From NCBI RefSeq assembly GCF_001640805.2, contig NC_066847.1, positions 20,637,504 through 20,701,503 on the forward strand: DNA of 64,000 bases, read 5' to 3'. Position numbers and translations under genes: made by a program. The notes beneath the pieces were generated by a model, which saw only the letters and a list, made by a program, of their open reading frames with translations, was not told where the DNA came from and ran no database searches. This stretch comes from Lates calcarifer. Its lineage: Eukaryota > Chordata > Actinopteri > Centropomidae. Positions 53,119-59,060 of the stretch are shown one piece after another (position 1 is the stretch's first letter; every line of letters starts with the position of its first letter).

Positions 53119-56100
53119 CTTATGTGTCTGGCTCTTGTCGCACAACAAAACACAAAATGCACCCTCTCTCCAAATTGGTTTCTGCTTAAGGGGGCCAAAC
53201 AAGTGCAGCTGGGTTTGGAAGGTCTATAAAAAAACATAACAGAGGCATATAAATTTGTCGTAGTTTCTGAAATATGTCTCTTCACCATTGTTACAATTTG
53301 CAATGAGTCCATTTTAAGATCTGAAGAGACTTTACGATGAATGGCTGCTTGATAAATTTTTCTAAATAAAACAAACGCATACACACAATTGCGCATACAC
53401 ATATAGGAATGTACCCCTTTTGAAATAAGCTAAATCGCCAGCACACAAAAATGCCAGCAGGGCTTTTATAATCTAAATTCCACAAGGGGTAAAAAGCTCT
53501 AACATCCCTGCCTCCCACTGCATAGCTCAAATATTTTCGTCTCCATTTCTCAAACGCTTACCCTGGCCCCTTTCCACTGTGACTTAAGAGCTCTTTCCTT
53601 CCACTCAAATGTTCAATTCTCAATGGGAAGAATAAGCTTGAAAAAGGAGTTCCTGACTTAGACCAGCTATCTCTGCTCATGTACCCCTATTATATCTGGC
53701 TCTGGTGTGAACCCTGACAGCAATTTGGCCATAGCAGCAACACTACTGGGGATGGGGACTGGAAGGAGTGCAGGTATGTGTCCTGACACAAGCCAGAAAC
53801 AGGATCAGTGAGGTCACCCAGGAAACAGGGAAGATAAATACCGAGATACAGGTACACCTTCGTCTGGGTGATGTTGTGGTTATCATGTAACCACTGACAA
53901 GAGACTGCTCCACAGTGCCACTCAATTCTGTCTTTGAACTACAGGGCTTATGTGGCTGAAACCACTGGTCAGTAGTAGAGAAACTGCAGTACTATAAATT
54001 GCTCAACAGCAACATGAAAAACAGAGCCAGTCTTGTCCCTGATTCATAATATAGCACACACTTACACATAAACAAATGGATGATAAGTTATACTGCCTCA
54101 TGCCCTCCTCATGCAACATAATGCTAATAAAAACGGACAAATCAGCTCTTATTTCTCATCAAACATGACTACTACTTTATATTACTTCTGTGCCAACAAA
54201 GTATGATGCTGCCATCTGGCATTGTAGCAGTTCATACTCCCTTTAATGACCTTCCATGGTGCCCTAGCATCCTGGGAACCCGGCATCACTCCCTTGTATT
54301 CAGCATTGTCATTCTAATTTAACAGTCTCGCAGGCCTAGTTAAGCTTACAGTGGTGAATACTGTGTTGTTTATATGTAAATCAAATAGATAGAAATAGTT
54401 CTGTAGTTGTGTTTATTGCATTTGTATGGGTACCTGTACCTAGACCAAGAGTTTACCTGGTCTCTGAGATGTTGGACAGACTTCTGCAAGGCCAGGATCT
54501 GGTGGAAGAGCGGGCTCTGGAGTACCGACTTGAGCAGGCTGAGCTTCTCCTCAGTGGGCACCTCCCCTCGCTCCTTCAGTTTGGCCTGGAGACGCTCCAC
54601 CGCCTGCAAGGCACGCTGTGTATCTGCAAGCCGTCGAAAATATTTTAGTGACAGCGGCGGCCGGAGTGAAGGAGTGGATGCAGGGAGAAGGAGGCACGGG
54701 AGAGATAGAGGGGGGGGTGAGGGAGTGATGAGACAGAGGCTTTATCAGCACAGAGCAGAGATAGTGAGACAGGGAATGGTGTGTGGAAATTAGCCTATTT
54801 TTTCATTTAAATACCTTTTTTACCTTCAATAATATGCTTGTTAAAAAATCTACAGGTTTCCATAACCATTTGGCAAATACCTTTAATTTATGTCTTTATG
54901 TTTTACAATGGCATTTAAATTTAGAATAGAAGAAGGATGGAGTGAGCTGCATATCGCAACCTAAAGGCTTAGCTAAGGCTGACTGGTGCTCAACAGAGCT
55001 TACTATATCGAAATCACGTAGCATCAGGTTTTGCACCAGAAGAAAAAAAAAAAAAGAAAACTCAATTTTCAACGCGCTGTTTGTTTCCAGAATAGCAATG
55101 TTTCCTTTTTTGCCTGTAGGGTCAGCTGTGGGTTGCACAGGAGCATAGAATGGGTATCAAGAGGAAAAGATAAAAGAACCAGGCCACAGTTTGCTTGCTG
55201 GACCCTGCATAAGCCCCACAATCGAGCAACTCCAGAGAGGCTTGTTAGTGAGTTTGGGCCGGCCCAACGTCATCTGGACAAAAATGAAGCAATTTCCGAA
55301 GCTCACTGACTGTGACTAACACCTAATAGGGCGTGCACAAAGTCCAAAGCACTTTTTGCACCGAGATGCTTTGTTGTTTGAACAAAGGTTGTAAACAAGC
55401 CAATAACACTTGAGCCTCAGCAGATTTTTTTTTCTATTCACCACTGGTCTTATGCAGGTGACTGTATCATTTTTATTGCTCTCGCCTCATTGTGCACAAT
55501 GACGAGCCCCACCGGAGTGTGAAGTGTATGTGTGCATGTTTGCATGTGGTGCATCTAAACTTTTGTAGTAATTAAATTTTTGTCAGATCTGATATTGAAT
55601 TCCATACCTATAAAAACATATTCTTTAAATATGAAGTAAAGTGTGACTTGAAATTATTTAAGCCCCAACTCACAATATACCACAACTGGTGTATAATGCC
55701 CCATTGCCCTAACCTACACATTACAACTGACTGTAACACGCTAAACACGCCAGTCTTCCAAGTGACCACAGATTGCAGCTTTAAAGAAAGAAGCTGGCAG
55801 CACCAATTTGGCTCCGTTCTTGACAGTTGGACAAATAAATCTCGATGGGGACAAACAAACAATCAAATATATGGCAACATTATCAGATATGGCAACATTG
55901 GCAGTCCGTGAGCCTTGAGCTGAATCCAGGGCCTCTTCTCTTCTCTGGTTGAGAAAACTCACAGCAGGAGCCAAATGTGGGATGCAGTGCCAGCAAAGAC
56001 GGACACCCAACACACTAGACCAAACCCTTTTGCAAAAACTGCTCATTTTAAAGATGAAATTAAAAATGAAGGAGAAACAGTGAGCGTGCAGAGGCAATAT

Positions 56101-56392
56101 TTCATTTTGAATCTTGTTTATTATAGTAGTATTGAATCTTAATTAAACTGAGTATTGGTGTTGGAGTCAGAATAATGTTATTGTAATAACACTAGATACT
56201 AAAGCTGGGCCTGTTTCAGTTCAATTAGAGACAGAAATAAATGAGAAAAAGAAACATTTGATAGATATAATGGATTAAAGCCTGAGGTCTACACTGATTG
56301 TAAAATGAAATCATTATTGTAATTTACTGAACATGTATGTGGCTGCAAAAAAAAAGGATACAAACTGATGACTTACCCATTGTTTCAATCAT
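17249..56392 (-). CDS. mpdz: mpdz (MUPP1), multi-PDZ scaffold protein, complete coding span over 49 coding exons
   Basis: The span encodes a scaffold of about 2,150-2,165 residues: one L27 domain (about residues 5-61) and thirteen PDZ domains. Thirteen PDZ domains and an N-terminus reading [13 protein letters not shown] then [12 protein letters not shown] identify MPDZ; the paralogue PATJ has ten. The order and linkers follow vertebrate MPDZ to the last residues (TVTL.VLS-stop). Carboxylate-binding loops are visible in each PDZ: GLGF in 1, 2, 5 and 13, GLGI in 3, 4 and 9, GLGL in 8, 10 and 11, SLGM in 6, and SLGI in 7 and 12. The family works at tight junctions, in Crumbs/Pals polarity complexes and at synapses. 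All splice sites used are GT-AG. Three one-base frame conflicts lie in exons 32, 34 and 39. The coding length is a whole number of codons once they are allowed for. Larger introns (1, 2, 3, 27, 42) show no further exons I could support. Confidence 0.97.
17490..17613 (-). CDS. mpdz: mpdz exon 49: PDZ13, first part
   Basis: Reads [40 protein letters not shown]. Near-identical to the final PDZ of vertebrate MPDZ. Phase 2 in, 0 out at AAG-GTAAAT. Confidence 0.95.
17728..17822 (-). CDS. mpdz: mpdz exon 48: PDZ12-PDZ13 linker
   Basis: Reads [20 protein letters not shown] then [12 protein letters not shown], matching VVAGGDVSVVTG and SIFQDDLG of vertebrate MPDZ. Ends in phase 2 at CTTGG-GTATGA. Confidence 0.93.
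18128..18232 (-). CDS. mpdz: mpdz exon 47: PDZ12, second part
   Basis: Reads [35 protein letters not shown]. Phase 0 at both ends. Acceptor TTTTTTTCCCAG, donor CAG-GTCTCC (weak). Confidence 0.95.
19025..19188 (-). CDS. mpdz: mpdz exon 46: PDZ12, first part
   Basis: Reads [36 protein letters not shown] and AAQTQKLK. Highly conserved. Acceptor CCTCTCAG, donor AAG-GTATTA, phase 0 at the end. Confidence 0.95.
19309..19405 (-). CDS. mpdz: mpdz exon 45: PDZ11-PDZ12 linker
   Basis: Reads [19 protein letters not shown] then [12 protein letters not shown], a serine-rich linker. Acceptor GTTTCAG, donor GTAAGT, phase 0 in and 1 out, consistent with both neighbours. Confidence 0.87.
19519..19605 (-). 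CDS. mpdz: mpdz exon 44: PDZ11 end and linker
   Basis: Reads [20 protein letters not shown] then ERRLSQSSQ, aligning with [22 protein letters not shown]. Acceptor GTGTTATAG, donor CAG-GTAATT, phase 0. Confidence 0.93.
19706..19853 (-). CDS. mpdz: mpdz exon 43: PDZ11 core
   Basis: Reads [49 protein letters not shown]. Nearly identical to vertebrate MPDZ. Phase 2 in, phase 0 out at AAG-GTAGAT. Confidence 0.95.
22165..22358 (-). CDS. mpdz: mpdz exon 42: PDZ10 end and PDZ11 start
   Basis: Reads [40 protein letters not shown], then [19 protein letters not shown]. It spans the very short spacer between PDZ10 and PDZ11. Ends in phase 2 at GTGAGA. Confidence 0.95.
23471..23554 (-). CDS. mpdz: mpdz exon 41: PDZ10, middle part
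   Basis: Reads [20 protein letters not shown] then WAGDQILE. Phase 0 at both ends. The donor GTGCAG is at the shared position before V-N-G. Confidence 0.95.
24300..24315. repeat. (AT)n microsatellite close to exon 40
   Basis: Short AT run followed by a T homopolymer, about 16 bases below exon 40 on the plus strand, just inside the intron after its donor. Confidence 0.85.
24332..24477 (-). CDS. mpdz: mpdz exon 40: linker and PDZ10, first part
   Basis: Reads [20 protein letters not shown] then [26 protein letters not shown]...[15 protein letters not shown] is an MPDZ signature before PDZ10. It enters in phase 1 and ends in phase 0 at CTG-GTAGGA. Confidence 0.95.
24594..24790 (-). CDS. mpdz: mpdz exon 39: PDZ9 end and linker, 3' boundary and frame uncertain
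   Basis: Begins [16 protein letters not shown], the last helix and strand of PDZ9. The same frame stays open to a strong donor GTGAGT at 24,588-24,593 but leaves it in phase 2, while exon 40 needs phase 1. Two readings fix this. One is a weak internal donor, GTACAG at 24,625-24,630 (exon 24631-24790), in the frame with C-rich third positions. The other is a one-base error, after which a proline-rich frame ends LAEAEAVTS, resembling the mammalian sequence before SRSSTP. Confidence 0.75.
24963..25037 (-). CDS. mpdz: mpdz exon 38: PDZ9, middle
   Basis: Reads [20 protein letters not shown] then YTVEK, in phase 0. It lacks the usual D-G-R-L and has E-G-C-M instead. Acceptor CATGCAG, donor AAG-GTGCGC (weak). 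Confidence 0.9.
25131..25226 (-). CDS. mpdz: mpdz exon 37: PDZ9, binding loop
   Basis: Reads [20 protein letters not shown] then [12 protein letters not shown]. The GLGI loop is intact. The stretch after it departs from the mammalian form. Acceptor CTCCAATAG, donor GTATGT, phase 0. Confidence 0.9.
26017..26085 (-). CDS. mpdz: mpdz exon 36: start of PDZ9
   Basis: 23 codons in phase 0 ([15 protein letters not shown] then VHHIIKLK), aligning with the strand that opens PDZ9. Acceptor TTCCTTACAG, donor AAG-GTGAGA. Confidence 0.88.
26493..26571 (-). CDS. mpdz: mpdz exon 35: PDZ8-PDZ9 linker
   Basis: Enters in phase 2 to give [14 protein letters not shown], matching RNKDAVNQMAV of vertebrate MPDZ, then [12 protein letters not shown]. 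Acceptor TTTGAAACAG, donor GAG-GTACGG. Its phase proves the frame expected at the end of exon 34. Confidence 0.92.
27475..27567 (-). CDS. mpdz: mpdz exon 34: PDZ8, second part, carrying a one-base frame conflict
   Basis: Opens with [17 protein letters not shown] in phase 0. After that the conserved sequence ([12 protein letters not shown]) continues in another frame, because ATCAATCAAG contains one A more than ATC-ATC-AAG would. The extra base is at 27,515-27,516 (TT on the plus strand). The length is 93 nt, but 92 is required for phase 2 into exon 35. As written, PDZ8 loses its last helix and strand. Confidence 0.88.
27677..27873 (-). CDS. mpdz: mpdz exon 33: PDZ8, first part
   Basis: Reads [51 protein letters not shown] and [11 protein letters not shown]. 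It ends in phase 0 before I-N-G. Acceptor CTCTTTCAG, donor GTGAGT. Confidence 0.95.
28948..29153 (-). CDS. mpdz: mpdz exon 32: acidic linker with (Glu)10 and EDEFGYNW, carrying a one-base frame conflict
   Basis: The 5' part reads [31 protein letters not shown], then N-(E)10-N-E. The 3' part reads [10 protein letters not shown], which matches the conserved EDEFGYSW before PDZ8 and whose phase fits exon 33. The two parts are in different frames: the GGG run at 28,978-28,980 has one base more than a continuous frame allows, and the upstream frame otherwise hits TGA four codons later. The acceptor at 29,154 is moderate and the donor GTGAGT good. Confidence 0.7.
28986..29015 (-). repeat. (GAG)10 trinucleotide repeat coding for a polyglutamate run
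   Basis: Ten perfect CTC units on the plus strand, flanked on both sides by GTT (Asn codons in mpdz). In the inferred mpdz frame they encode ten glutamates just before PDZ8. Confidence 0.9.
29938..30009 (-). CDS. mpdz: mpdz exon 31: candidate PDZ7-PDZ8 linker exon
   Basis: 24 open codons in phase 0, reading [14 protein letters not shown] then [10 protein letters not shown]. The acceptor has a strong pyrimidine tract (TCTTCTCTGTAG). Donor AAG-GTTTGT. Supported by splice sites and phase only. Confidence 0.5.
30304..30366 (-). CDS. mpdz: mpdz exon 30: candidate PDZ7-PDZ8 linker exon
   Basis: 21 open codons in phase 0, reading [14 protein letters not shown] then TRDNKDK. Acceptor ACACAACAG, weak donor AAG-GTTGGT. 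Serine- and charge-rich like the equivalent linker in mammals. Confidence 0.5.
30745..30766. repeat. (CA)n microsatellite
   Basis: Eleven CA units upstream of candidate linker exon 30. Confidence 0.95.
31555..31623 (-). CDS. mpdz: mpdz exon 29: candidate PDZ7-PDZ8 linker exon
   Basis: 23 open codons in phase 0 ([11 protein letters not shown] then [12 protein letters not shown]). The acceptor is strong, with a long pyrimidine tract ending CCGCAG. Donor CAG-GTTAGA. Supported only by splice sites and phase. Confidence 0.45.
32750..32836 (-). CDS. mpdz: mpdz exon 28: candidate PDZ7-PDZ8 linker exon
   Basis: 29 open codons in phase 0 between acceptor TTTCTCAG and donor CAG-GTAATC. Reads [17 protein letters not shown] then a histidine/cysteine-containing tail. 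Ser/Pro composition suits a linker, but no residue-level conservation was recognised. Symmetric length (87 nt) makes it skippable. Confidence 0.6.
32955..33440. repeat. interspersed teleost repeat fragments inside mpdz intron 27
   Basis: The first part (aaggaacagtttgacatttt, gccaagagtt, gctaagttaagctaagttag) resembles a repeat frequent in percomorph introns. The second part (attcactctccttttagctc, caccaactcctgaggaaaatatc) recurs in diverged form at 44,241-44,340, which supports repeat status from within the window. Confidence 0.6.
34049..34159 (-). CDS. mpdz: mpdz exon 27: PDZ7, second part
   Basis: Reads [20 protein letters not shown] then [17 protein letters not shown]. Phase 0 at both ends. 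Donor AGG-GTAAGT. Confidence 0.95.
34262..34439 (-). CDS. mpdz: mpdz exon 26: PDZ7, first part
   Basis: Reads [39 protein letters not shown], and [11 protein letters not shown]. It ends in phase 0 before V-D-G. Very highly conserved. Donor GAG-GTAAAG. Confidence 0.95.
34578..34658 (-). CDS. mpdz: mpdz exon 25: pre-PDZ7 linker
   Basis: Reads [17 protein letters not shown] then SYSNWNQPR, matching DIPELPEREEGE...YSNWNQPRR of vertebrate MPDZ. Phase 2 in and out. Donor GTGAGT. Confidence 0.94.
34716..34930. repeat. possible interspersed repeat in mpdz intron 25/24 region
   Basis: Text such as gagcaatgtttttaagag, gattgacagagagtggcag and caagggcaagaaagaagaag looks like another common percomorph repeat family. 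No second copy was found in the window, so this rests on recognition alone. Confidence 0.35.
35005..35106 (-). CDS. mpdz: mpdz exon 24: PDZ6-PDZ7 linker
   Basis: Reads [18 protein letters not shown] then a lysine/acidic stretch ending [18 protein letters not shown] is conserved in vertebrate MPDZ. Acceptor TTTGTTCAG, donor GTATGT, phase 2 in and out. Confidence 0.93.
36381..36422 (-). CDS. mpdz: mpdz exon 23: 42-nt in-frame microexon
   Basis: Acceptor CATTCTAG and strong donor GTGAGT flank 42 nt. Joined in phase 2 it encodes [14 protein letters not shown]. Skipping it also keeps the frame, giving [13 protein letters not shown], which is closer to the mammalian form. It is therefore a candidate cassette exon. 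The fit of phase and splice sites is seen; alternative use is inferred. Confidence 0.72.
37449..37647 (-). CDS. mpdz: mpdz exon 22: PDZ6 core
   Basis: Reads [38 protein letters not shown], then [19 protein letters not shown]. Near-identical to vertebrate MPDZ PDZ6. It ends in phase 2 at ATGGG-GTAGGC. Confidence 0.95.
38528..38639 (-). CDS. mpdz: mpdz exon 21: linker and start of PDZ6
   Basis: Acidic start ([16 protein letters not shown]) then [17 protein letters not shown], the first strand of PDZ6. It ends in phase 1 inside the binding loop, which exon 22 completes as SSLGMTV. Donor GTTTGT. Confidence 0.93.
39044..39388 (-). CDS. mpdz: mpdz exon 20: long PDZ5-PDZ6 linker
   Basis: 115 codons, phase 0 at both ends, the largest coding exon. 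Begins [12 protein letters not shown] and ends [11 protein letters not shown]. Serine- and glutamate-rich with two EEPVE motifs (residues near the middle). No domain recognised. Acceptor TTTTACCCCAG, donor AAG-GTAAAA. Confidence 0.88.
40839..40988 (-). CDS. mpdz: mpdz exon 19: PDZ5-PDZ6 linker
   Basis: Reads [19 protein letters not shown], then [19 protein letters not shown]. The AS.I.LHGSSC core is conserved in vertebrate MPDZ and anchors this otherwise variable linker. Phase 0 at both ends. Donor GTAAGT. Confidence 0.92.
41355..41513 (-). CDS. mpdz: mpdz exon 18: acidic PDZ5-PDZ6 linker
   Basis: 53 codons, phase 0 at both ends. Rich in Ser, Glu and Asp (for example [20 protein letters not shown]). 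It corresponds in place to the long acidic linker between PDZ5 and PDZ6 of vertebrate MPDZ. Acceptor TTTCCTAG, donor TTG-GTTAGT. Confidence 0.85.
41573..41595. repeat. (GTTT)n microsatellite
   Basis: Five GTTT units plus flanking T run, in the intron between exons 17 and 18. Confidence 0.85.
42584..42793 (-). CDS. mpdz: mpdz exon 17: PDZ5, second part
   Basis: Reads [48 protein letters not shown] and [10 protein letters not shown]. Acceptor CGCCATAG, donor CCT-GTAAGC, phase 0 at both ends. Confidence 0.95.
43098..43283 (-). CDS. mpdz: mpdz exon 16: linker and PDZ5, first part
   Basis: Reads [12 protein letters not shown], an alanine-rich linker, then [20 protein letters not shown] and LGFSILDYQ. 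The LAMWE..IQ.IELEKG signature is diagnostic for MPDZ PDZ5. Phase 0 at both ends. Confidence 0.95.
43987..44157 (-). CDS. mpdz: mpdz exon 15: PDZ4, second part, and linker
   Basis: Begins [20 protein letters not shown] then [13 protein letters not shown], the end of PDZ4, followed by a short polar linker to TTTKLK. Phase 0 at both ends. Donor AAG-GTACTA. Confidence 0.93.
44241..44345. repeat. diverged copy of the attcactctccttttag repeat in mpdz intron 14
   Basis: Shares attcactctccttttag, a diverged ccaatccccaaaaggaaatatttt block and a following gctgctataagctaatgct with the copy at 33.27-33.35 kb, same orientation. Confidence 0.55.
44595..44741 (-). CDS. mpdz: mpdz exon 14: PDZ4, first part
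   Basis: Reads [33 protein letters not shown], and [11 protein letters not shown]. It ends in phase 0 before V-N-G. Near-identical to vertebrate MPDZ PDZ4. Donor GAG-GTACGT. Confidence 0.95.
44924..45003 (-). CDS. mpdz: mpdz exon 13: pre-PDZ4 helix
   Basis: Reads [20 protein letters not shown] then PTNEVV, matching the conserved LLTKWQRIMG..EIVV segment before PDZ4 in vertebrate MPDZ. Acceptor TTTTCCAAG, donor GTAAGT, phase 0 at the end. Confidence 0.92.
45339..45416 (-). CDS. mpdz: mpdz exon 12: PDZ3-PDZ4 linker
   Basis: A 78-nt linker exon reading [14 protein letters not shown] then [12 protein letters not shown]. Acceptor CGCCACAG, donor CGTG-GTAGGA. Phases 1 in and 1 out are consistent with both neighbours. 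The sequence itself is weakly conserved, so the support is phase and splice sites. Confidence 0.82.
45531..45559. repeat. (AT)n(AC)n microsatellite
   Basis: Ten AT units followed by a short AC run, preceded by an A homopolymer. Confidence 0.9.
46561..46587. repeat. (AC)n microsatellite
   Basis: Uninterrupted AC run in the intron between exons 11 and 12. Confidence 0.95.
47306..47540 (-). CDS. mpdz: mpdz exon 11: PDZ3 end and Pro/Thr-rich linker
   Basis: Begins [33 protein letters not shown] and finishes PDZ3. A proline-threonine linker ([19 protein letters not shown]) then gives way to a charged stretch, [15 protein letters not shown]. It ends in phase 1 at GTAGGA. Confidence 0.93.
48230..48318 (-). 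CDS. mpdz: mpdz exon 10: PDZ3, middle part
   Basis: Reads [18 protein letters not shown] then [12 protein letters not shown]. It ends in phase 0 just before the V-D-G turn, an intron position shared with PDZ4, 7, 8 and 10. Acceptor CCTTCTCAG, donor GTAAGT. Confidence 0.95.
49102..49207 (-). CDS. mpdz: mpdz exon 9: PDZ3, first part
   Basis: An acidic start ([15 protein letters not shown]) leads into [20 protein letters not shown], the PDZ3 binding loop. It ends in phase 1 at TCAG-GTGAAA. Joining to exon 10 gives NSEPSGIFV, matching vertebrate MPDZ. Confidence 0.94.
49749..49949 (-). CDS. mpdz: mpdz exon 8: PDZ2, second part, and linker
   Basis: Begins [18 protein letters not shown], continues [20 protein letters not shown] to close PDZ2, and ends in a short linker at VNEQQ. 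Phase 0 at both ends. Donor CAG-GTGACA. Confidence 0.95.
50247..50369 (-). CDS. mpdz: mpdz exon 7: PDZ2, first part
   Basis: Acceptor CTCTACCTAG. Begins [20 protein letters not shown], then [20 protein letters not shown]. Phase 0 at both ends. Donor CAG-GTGATT. Confidence 0.95.
50853..51066 (-). CDS. mpdz: mpdz exon 6: PDZ1, second part, and linker
   Basis: Reads [32 protein letters not shown] and RVQLTVARG, finishing PDZ1. It continues into the serine-rich linker [18 protein letters not shown]. Donor GCG-GTATAA, phase 0. Confidence 0.94.
51348..51487 (-). CDS. mpdz: mpdz exon 5: PDZ1, first part
   Basis: Starts [12 protein letters not shown] and holds the binding loop [11 protein letters not shown], then [13 protein letters not shown] and GSVAH. 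It ends in phase 2 and is completed by exon 6 to give AHCDGKL. Donor GTATGT. Confidence 0.95.
51769..51930 (-). CDS. mpdz: mpdz exon 4: linker between L27 and PDZ1
   Basis: 54 codons, phase 0 at both ends. Acceptor TTTTCCAG, donor CAG-GTATGG. It ends in [19 protein letters not shown], matching the conserved segment just before PDZ1 of vertebrate MPDZ (INGK..DEFDQLIKNMAQ). Confidence 0.93.
52538..52575. repeat. perfect 17-bp inverted repeat with a 4-base loop
   Basis: Arms atgaccatctgaattg and its exact reverse complement, extended by one more T-A pair, are separated by gatt. It lies in mpdz intron 3. The function is unknown. Confidence 0.9.
53063..53114. repeat. (GT)n microsatellite
   Basis: About 52 bases of GT with a single interruption (GG at about 53,080), in mpdz intron 3. 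Confidence 0.95.
54457..54623 (-). CDS. mpdz: mpdz exon 3: L27 domain
   Basis: Acceptor TTGCAG and donor CAG-GTAAAC. The exon encodes residues of the form [24 protein letters not shown] and [16 protein letters not shown], the characteristic MPDZ/PATJ L27 helix bundle. In the family it binds the L27 domain of Pals1-type scaffolds. The end is in phase 0. Confidence 0.95.
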
Positions 56393-56462
56393 TTTTAGAA
56401 CTCTTGGTGAATGTGATTTCTCTCCATTAACAGCAATTTCACACTCTCCTCTTTTTCAAGGC
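56377..56462 (-). CDS. mpdz: mpdz exon 2: leader end and start codon (coding 56377-56392)
   Basis: Acceptor TTTCTTTACAG ends at 56,463 and donor GTAAGT begins at 56,376. Only 16 nt are coding: ATG at 56,390-56,392 gives M-I-E-T-M plus one base completed by exon 3. This matches the short lead into the MPDZ L27 domain. The start has A at -3. A ten-codon upstream ORF (56,395-56,427) ends two bases before it in another frame. Confidence 0.85.
56395..56427 (-). other. upstream ORF 3, ten codons, stop two bases before the mpdz start
   Basis: ATG at 56,425-56,427 reads ten codons to TAA at 56,395-56,397. Two A residues then separate the stop from the main ATG. The frame differs from mpdz. A stop this close to the start suggests termination-reinitiation or leaky scanning, which is inference. 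Confidence 0.6.
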
Positions 56463-58859
56463 CTGTAAAGAAAAACATAATGTGTTATGTTTTTTCTCCC
56501 TTAACAATCGGAGAACTGAATATCAGGGCACAAATTCAGTCTTTACTTCCACAACGCACTATACTCACAGGAAGTAAGAGCAGGAAAGGCTCATTCTCCC
56601 CTGAACCCACCTTCTTAAACATCCGCAATTCAAAAGGTCAACATGAAAGGGAAAATGGATTTATTTCCTTTCTGTCAGGCCCATATTTATCTCTTAAGAA
56701 TGCTTCCCCAAAACATCACAGAGTAACCATTGTGCTGAAGGACTGCAGACTATTTACTGAATCCCAGCCCAGTGGTGCCGAGTCTCTCTTTACAAGCAGA
56801 CTGTTTGAGCACATCTACTGTAGGTAGTTAGTTCCTTTATATTGGACTAATGCTCTTATTGATGGATTAACACCTGGTAATTTACATTCTTGGGACTTCA
56901 CTCAATGTACTTTGGCAGGGGTTTTGTAAAATGCATGACATGTCTGAGTATGAGTCACCTCTATGTGATAAATATGGCCATATTTCTTTCTGAAAATAAC
57001 ATTTTGATGATTAATAATCCTGTACAGGCAAACAGTCTTATCAGTTATTTTAAAACTAGCATAACACCCTTCTTAAATCATAGTTTCAGTCTCCACATGT
57101 ACCAGTTGTGGTGTTTTTTTCTTTTTAATTTCAAATTTTAATAGAGTTTTATTTGGTGTGCTTCTTTGCTAAAGATATATTACTTTATCTAGATATATAT
57201 TACTTTAATGACCCACTGTAATTCAAAATACAGCTGCTTTATACACTGACAGTAACTAGACTATATGCATTAACATGTTGCTATCAAAGTACATGTGACA
57301 TGTTACATGTGTTTGTAACAAGCCACTTAAGGCATAAAAAAGGAAAGAGGGAGAGACAGAGGGAGAGATATTCATACTGTGTATACAAAGCCAATGTCAT
57401 AAAGAATCCTCATGCCTTTATATATCACACCTTTAAAGCGAAATGATAACATGTGGAGGCGGTTATGTTTTTATTAAGGATGTGATGGCTGTCAACTCCC
57501 ATCTCAGAAACATCATAGTTGACTTCAGAAGTGGCTTTGTGACAAGCATGACATGACTCAGGGAGACATTACACGATTAAAGGAGATTGGTAAGATACTT
57601 AAAAGCCCTATACAGACTCTTAGAATAGCTGCAGTCCATGTGGCAACAGGATCACCACAGCACTGGTTTGTTTATGTTTATTTCATTTGATTCATCTGCT
57701 GTACACTTATAACTTTCAAACTGACTAATGAGCTTTCTAAATACAGTATGTGCCAGCTCTGTATTTTACTTGTCTTCAGCCTGGAAATTATTAGGTTTGG
57801 TTTGTACTGGAGTAAAATAAGACTTCGTTTTGAGTAGTGCTGTTTTATGTGCTGATAAACTGCTGCACAAAAAGATGTCACTGTTAATATATAATTTTCT
57901 GATTAAATAAAAAATACGTTCCTATAATATCCCAATATAGTCTTAGGCTTTAATTAGTCTGTATAAGCTACTCAGTTGTGGGTTTGTACTTTTTTCATGA
58001 GCTATTACAAGAATATGGCCACAATACAATATTATTGGTGTTGCTTTCAGGGACATACAGTAAGACACAGTGTCCCTTCTAATATGTTGGCCATGTATTG
58101 TAAATGGTTCTCACTCTTAAGCAAGAGCAGTCGTGATTCATTCTTCCAGTAGCTTGTAATGATTCACCGAAGGCCTAAGGAACTCATTAGCGTCTGTTAA
58201 AAAGTGGACTTCAATATAAAACATGGGAGCTTTAAGGTGACATTTGCCTCCGAAAGTAGTCGTTGGTGAAGTCATGCGTGAGTTTTGCCGTGACCACAAA
58301 TAGCTAATAATAACAGGTTGTCATTTTATCGTGCAGTTGTTTTCCAAAATAATAGGCGGTTACCTACGTCCCTATTAAATACCGTCTTGTGTTAATAAAG
58401 CGTTTACAACAATAGACGTATGCGTACTGTTAGTAAATCCACTCAGGGTTGCTTTGTATTTTGAATATAGTCGCCCAGGCACTTGGGACAATCCGCTTTT
58501 CTCAACTCCTCCTCCTCCTTCCCCATCTCATCCATGGAGCAAGAAAGCAACAGGCTTCCGACAAGGAGACGGTGAAGAAGTTGAATAGTATCGCTGGTGT
58601 GGGGCACAAAACGCCCACGGTGGCTATTTACTGTACACATAAGATACTTCATACTTAAAAAGAGACACTGGAAGCTATTAAAATCCGTCTTTTTTGCTTA
58701 GTGACCCACCGCGACAACAGGCGTCTCTGAATATTTTCCTCTCATTAGCGACGTTGTAGCGAACAAAGGCGACTCTTGCAAAACCTTAAGTTAATATTTA
58801 ATTCCAGAAAGTTCAGTAACATTTGCTCGAGTGAAAACTGTCGGAAAATATTCACTTAC

Positions 58860-59060
58860 ATGAGTGTGGAGCCTTTACTTCCCCGGCGGCCAGTGTCTTA
58901 GCCTATCCTCTGTTGTCCCACGGCTAACGGCGCACTGACTGGGGCTTAAAGATGGGGCGTAGCGTAACTCGATCCTCTCTGGACATTATCGGCGATAGCG
59001 GCACCGAGAGTTGAGCTGGGACTGAAGCGCCGCTTGCTGGCTGCGCTGACACCTAGGCCT
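58860..59060 (-). promoter_or_regulatory. mpdz: mpdz CpG-rich promoter and non-coding exon 1
   Basis: On the minus strand a clean donor (CTCAT then GTAAGT) ends an untranslated exon at 58,860. It joins the exon 2 acceptor at 56,463-56,464. The 58,878-59,050 stretch holds about 15 CpG dinucleotides, while most of the window is CpG-poor, as expected of a housekeeping-type fish promoter. I see no clear TATA box, and the transcription start and upper limit are estimates. Exon 1 contains a short upstream ORF at 58,924-58,986. What is seen is the donor and the CpG density; the promoter role is inferred. Confidence 0.65.
58924..58986 (-). other. upstream ORF 1 in mpdz exon 1 (20 codons plus stop)
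   Basis: An ATG at 58,984-58,986 opens a 20-codon reading frame ending in TAG at 58,924-58,926, all inside predicted exon 1. Its inclusion depends on where transcription starts. It would reduce or gate translation of the main frame if present in the mature leader. Confidence 0.4.

Noticed and set aside
17249..56392. Identification as patj/inadl instead of mpdz
   Set aside because: Thirteen PDZ domains, the L27 sequence and linker signatures such as LAMWE..IQ.IELEKG and SRSSTP..DPATCP are MPDZ features; PATJ has ten PDZ domains.
58430..58660. Short open frames on both strands upstream of exon 2
   Set aside because: They overlap each other in the promoter-proximal intron and show no known domain or splice support.
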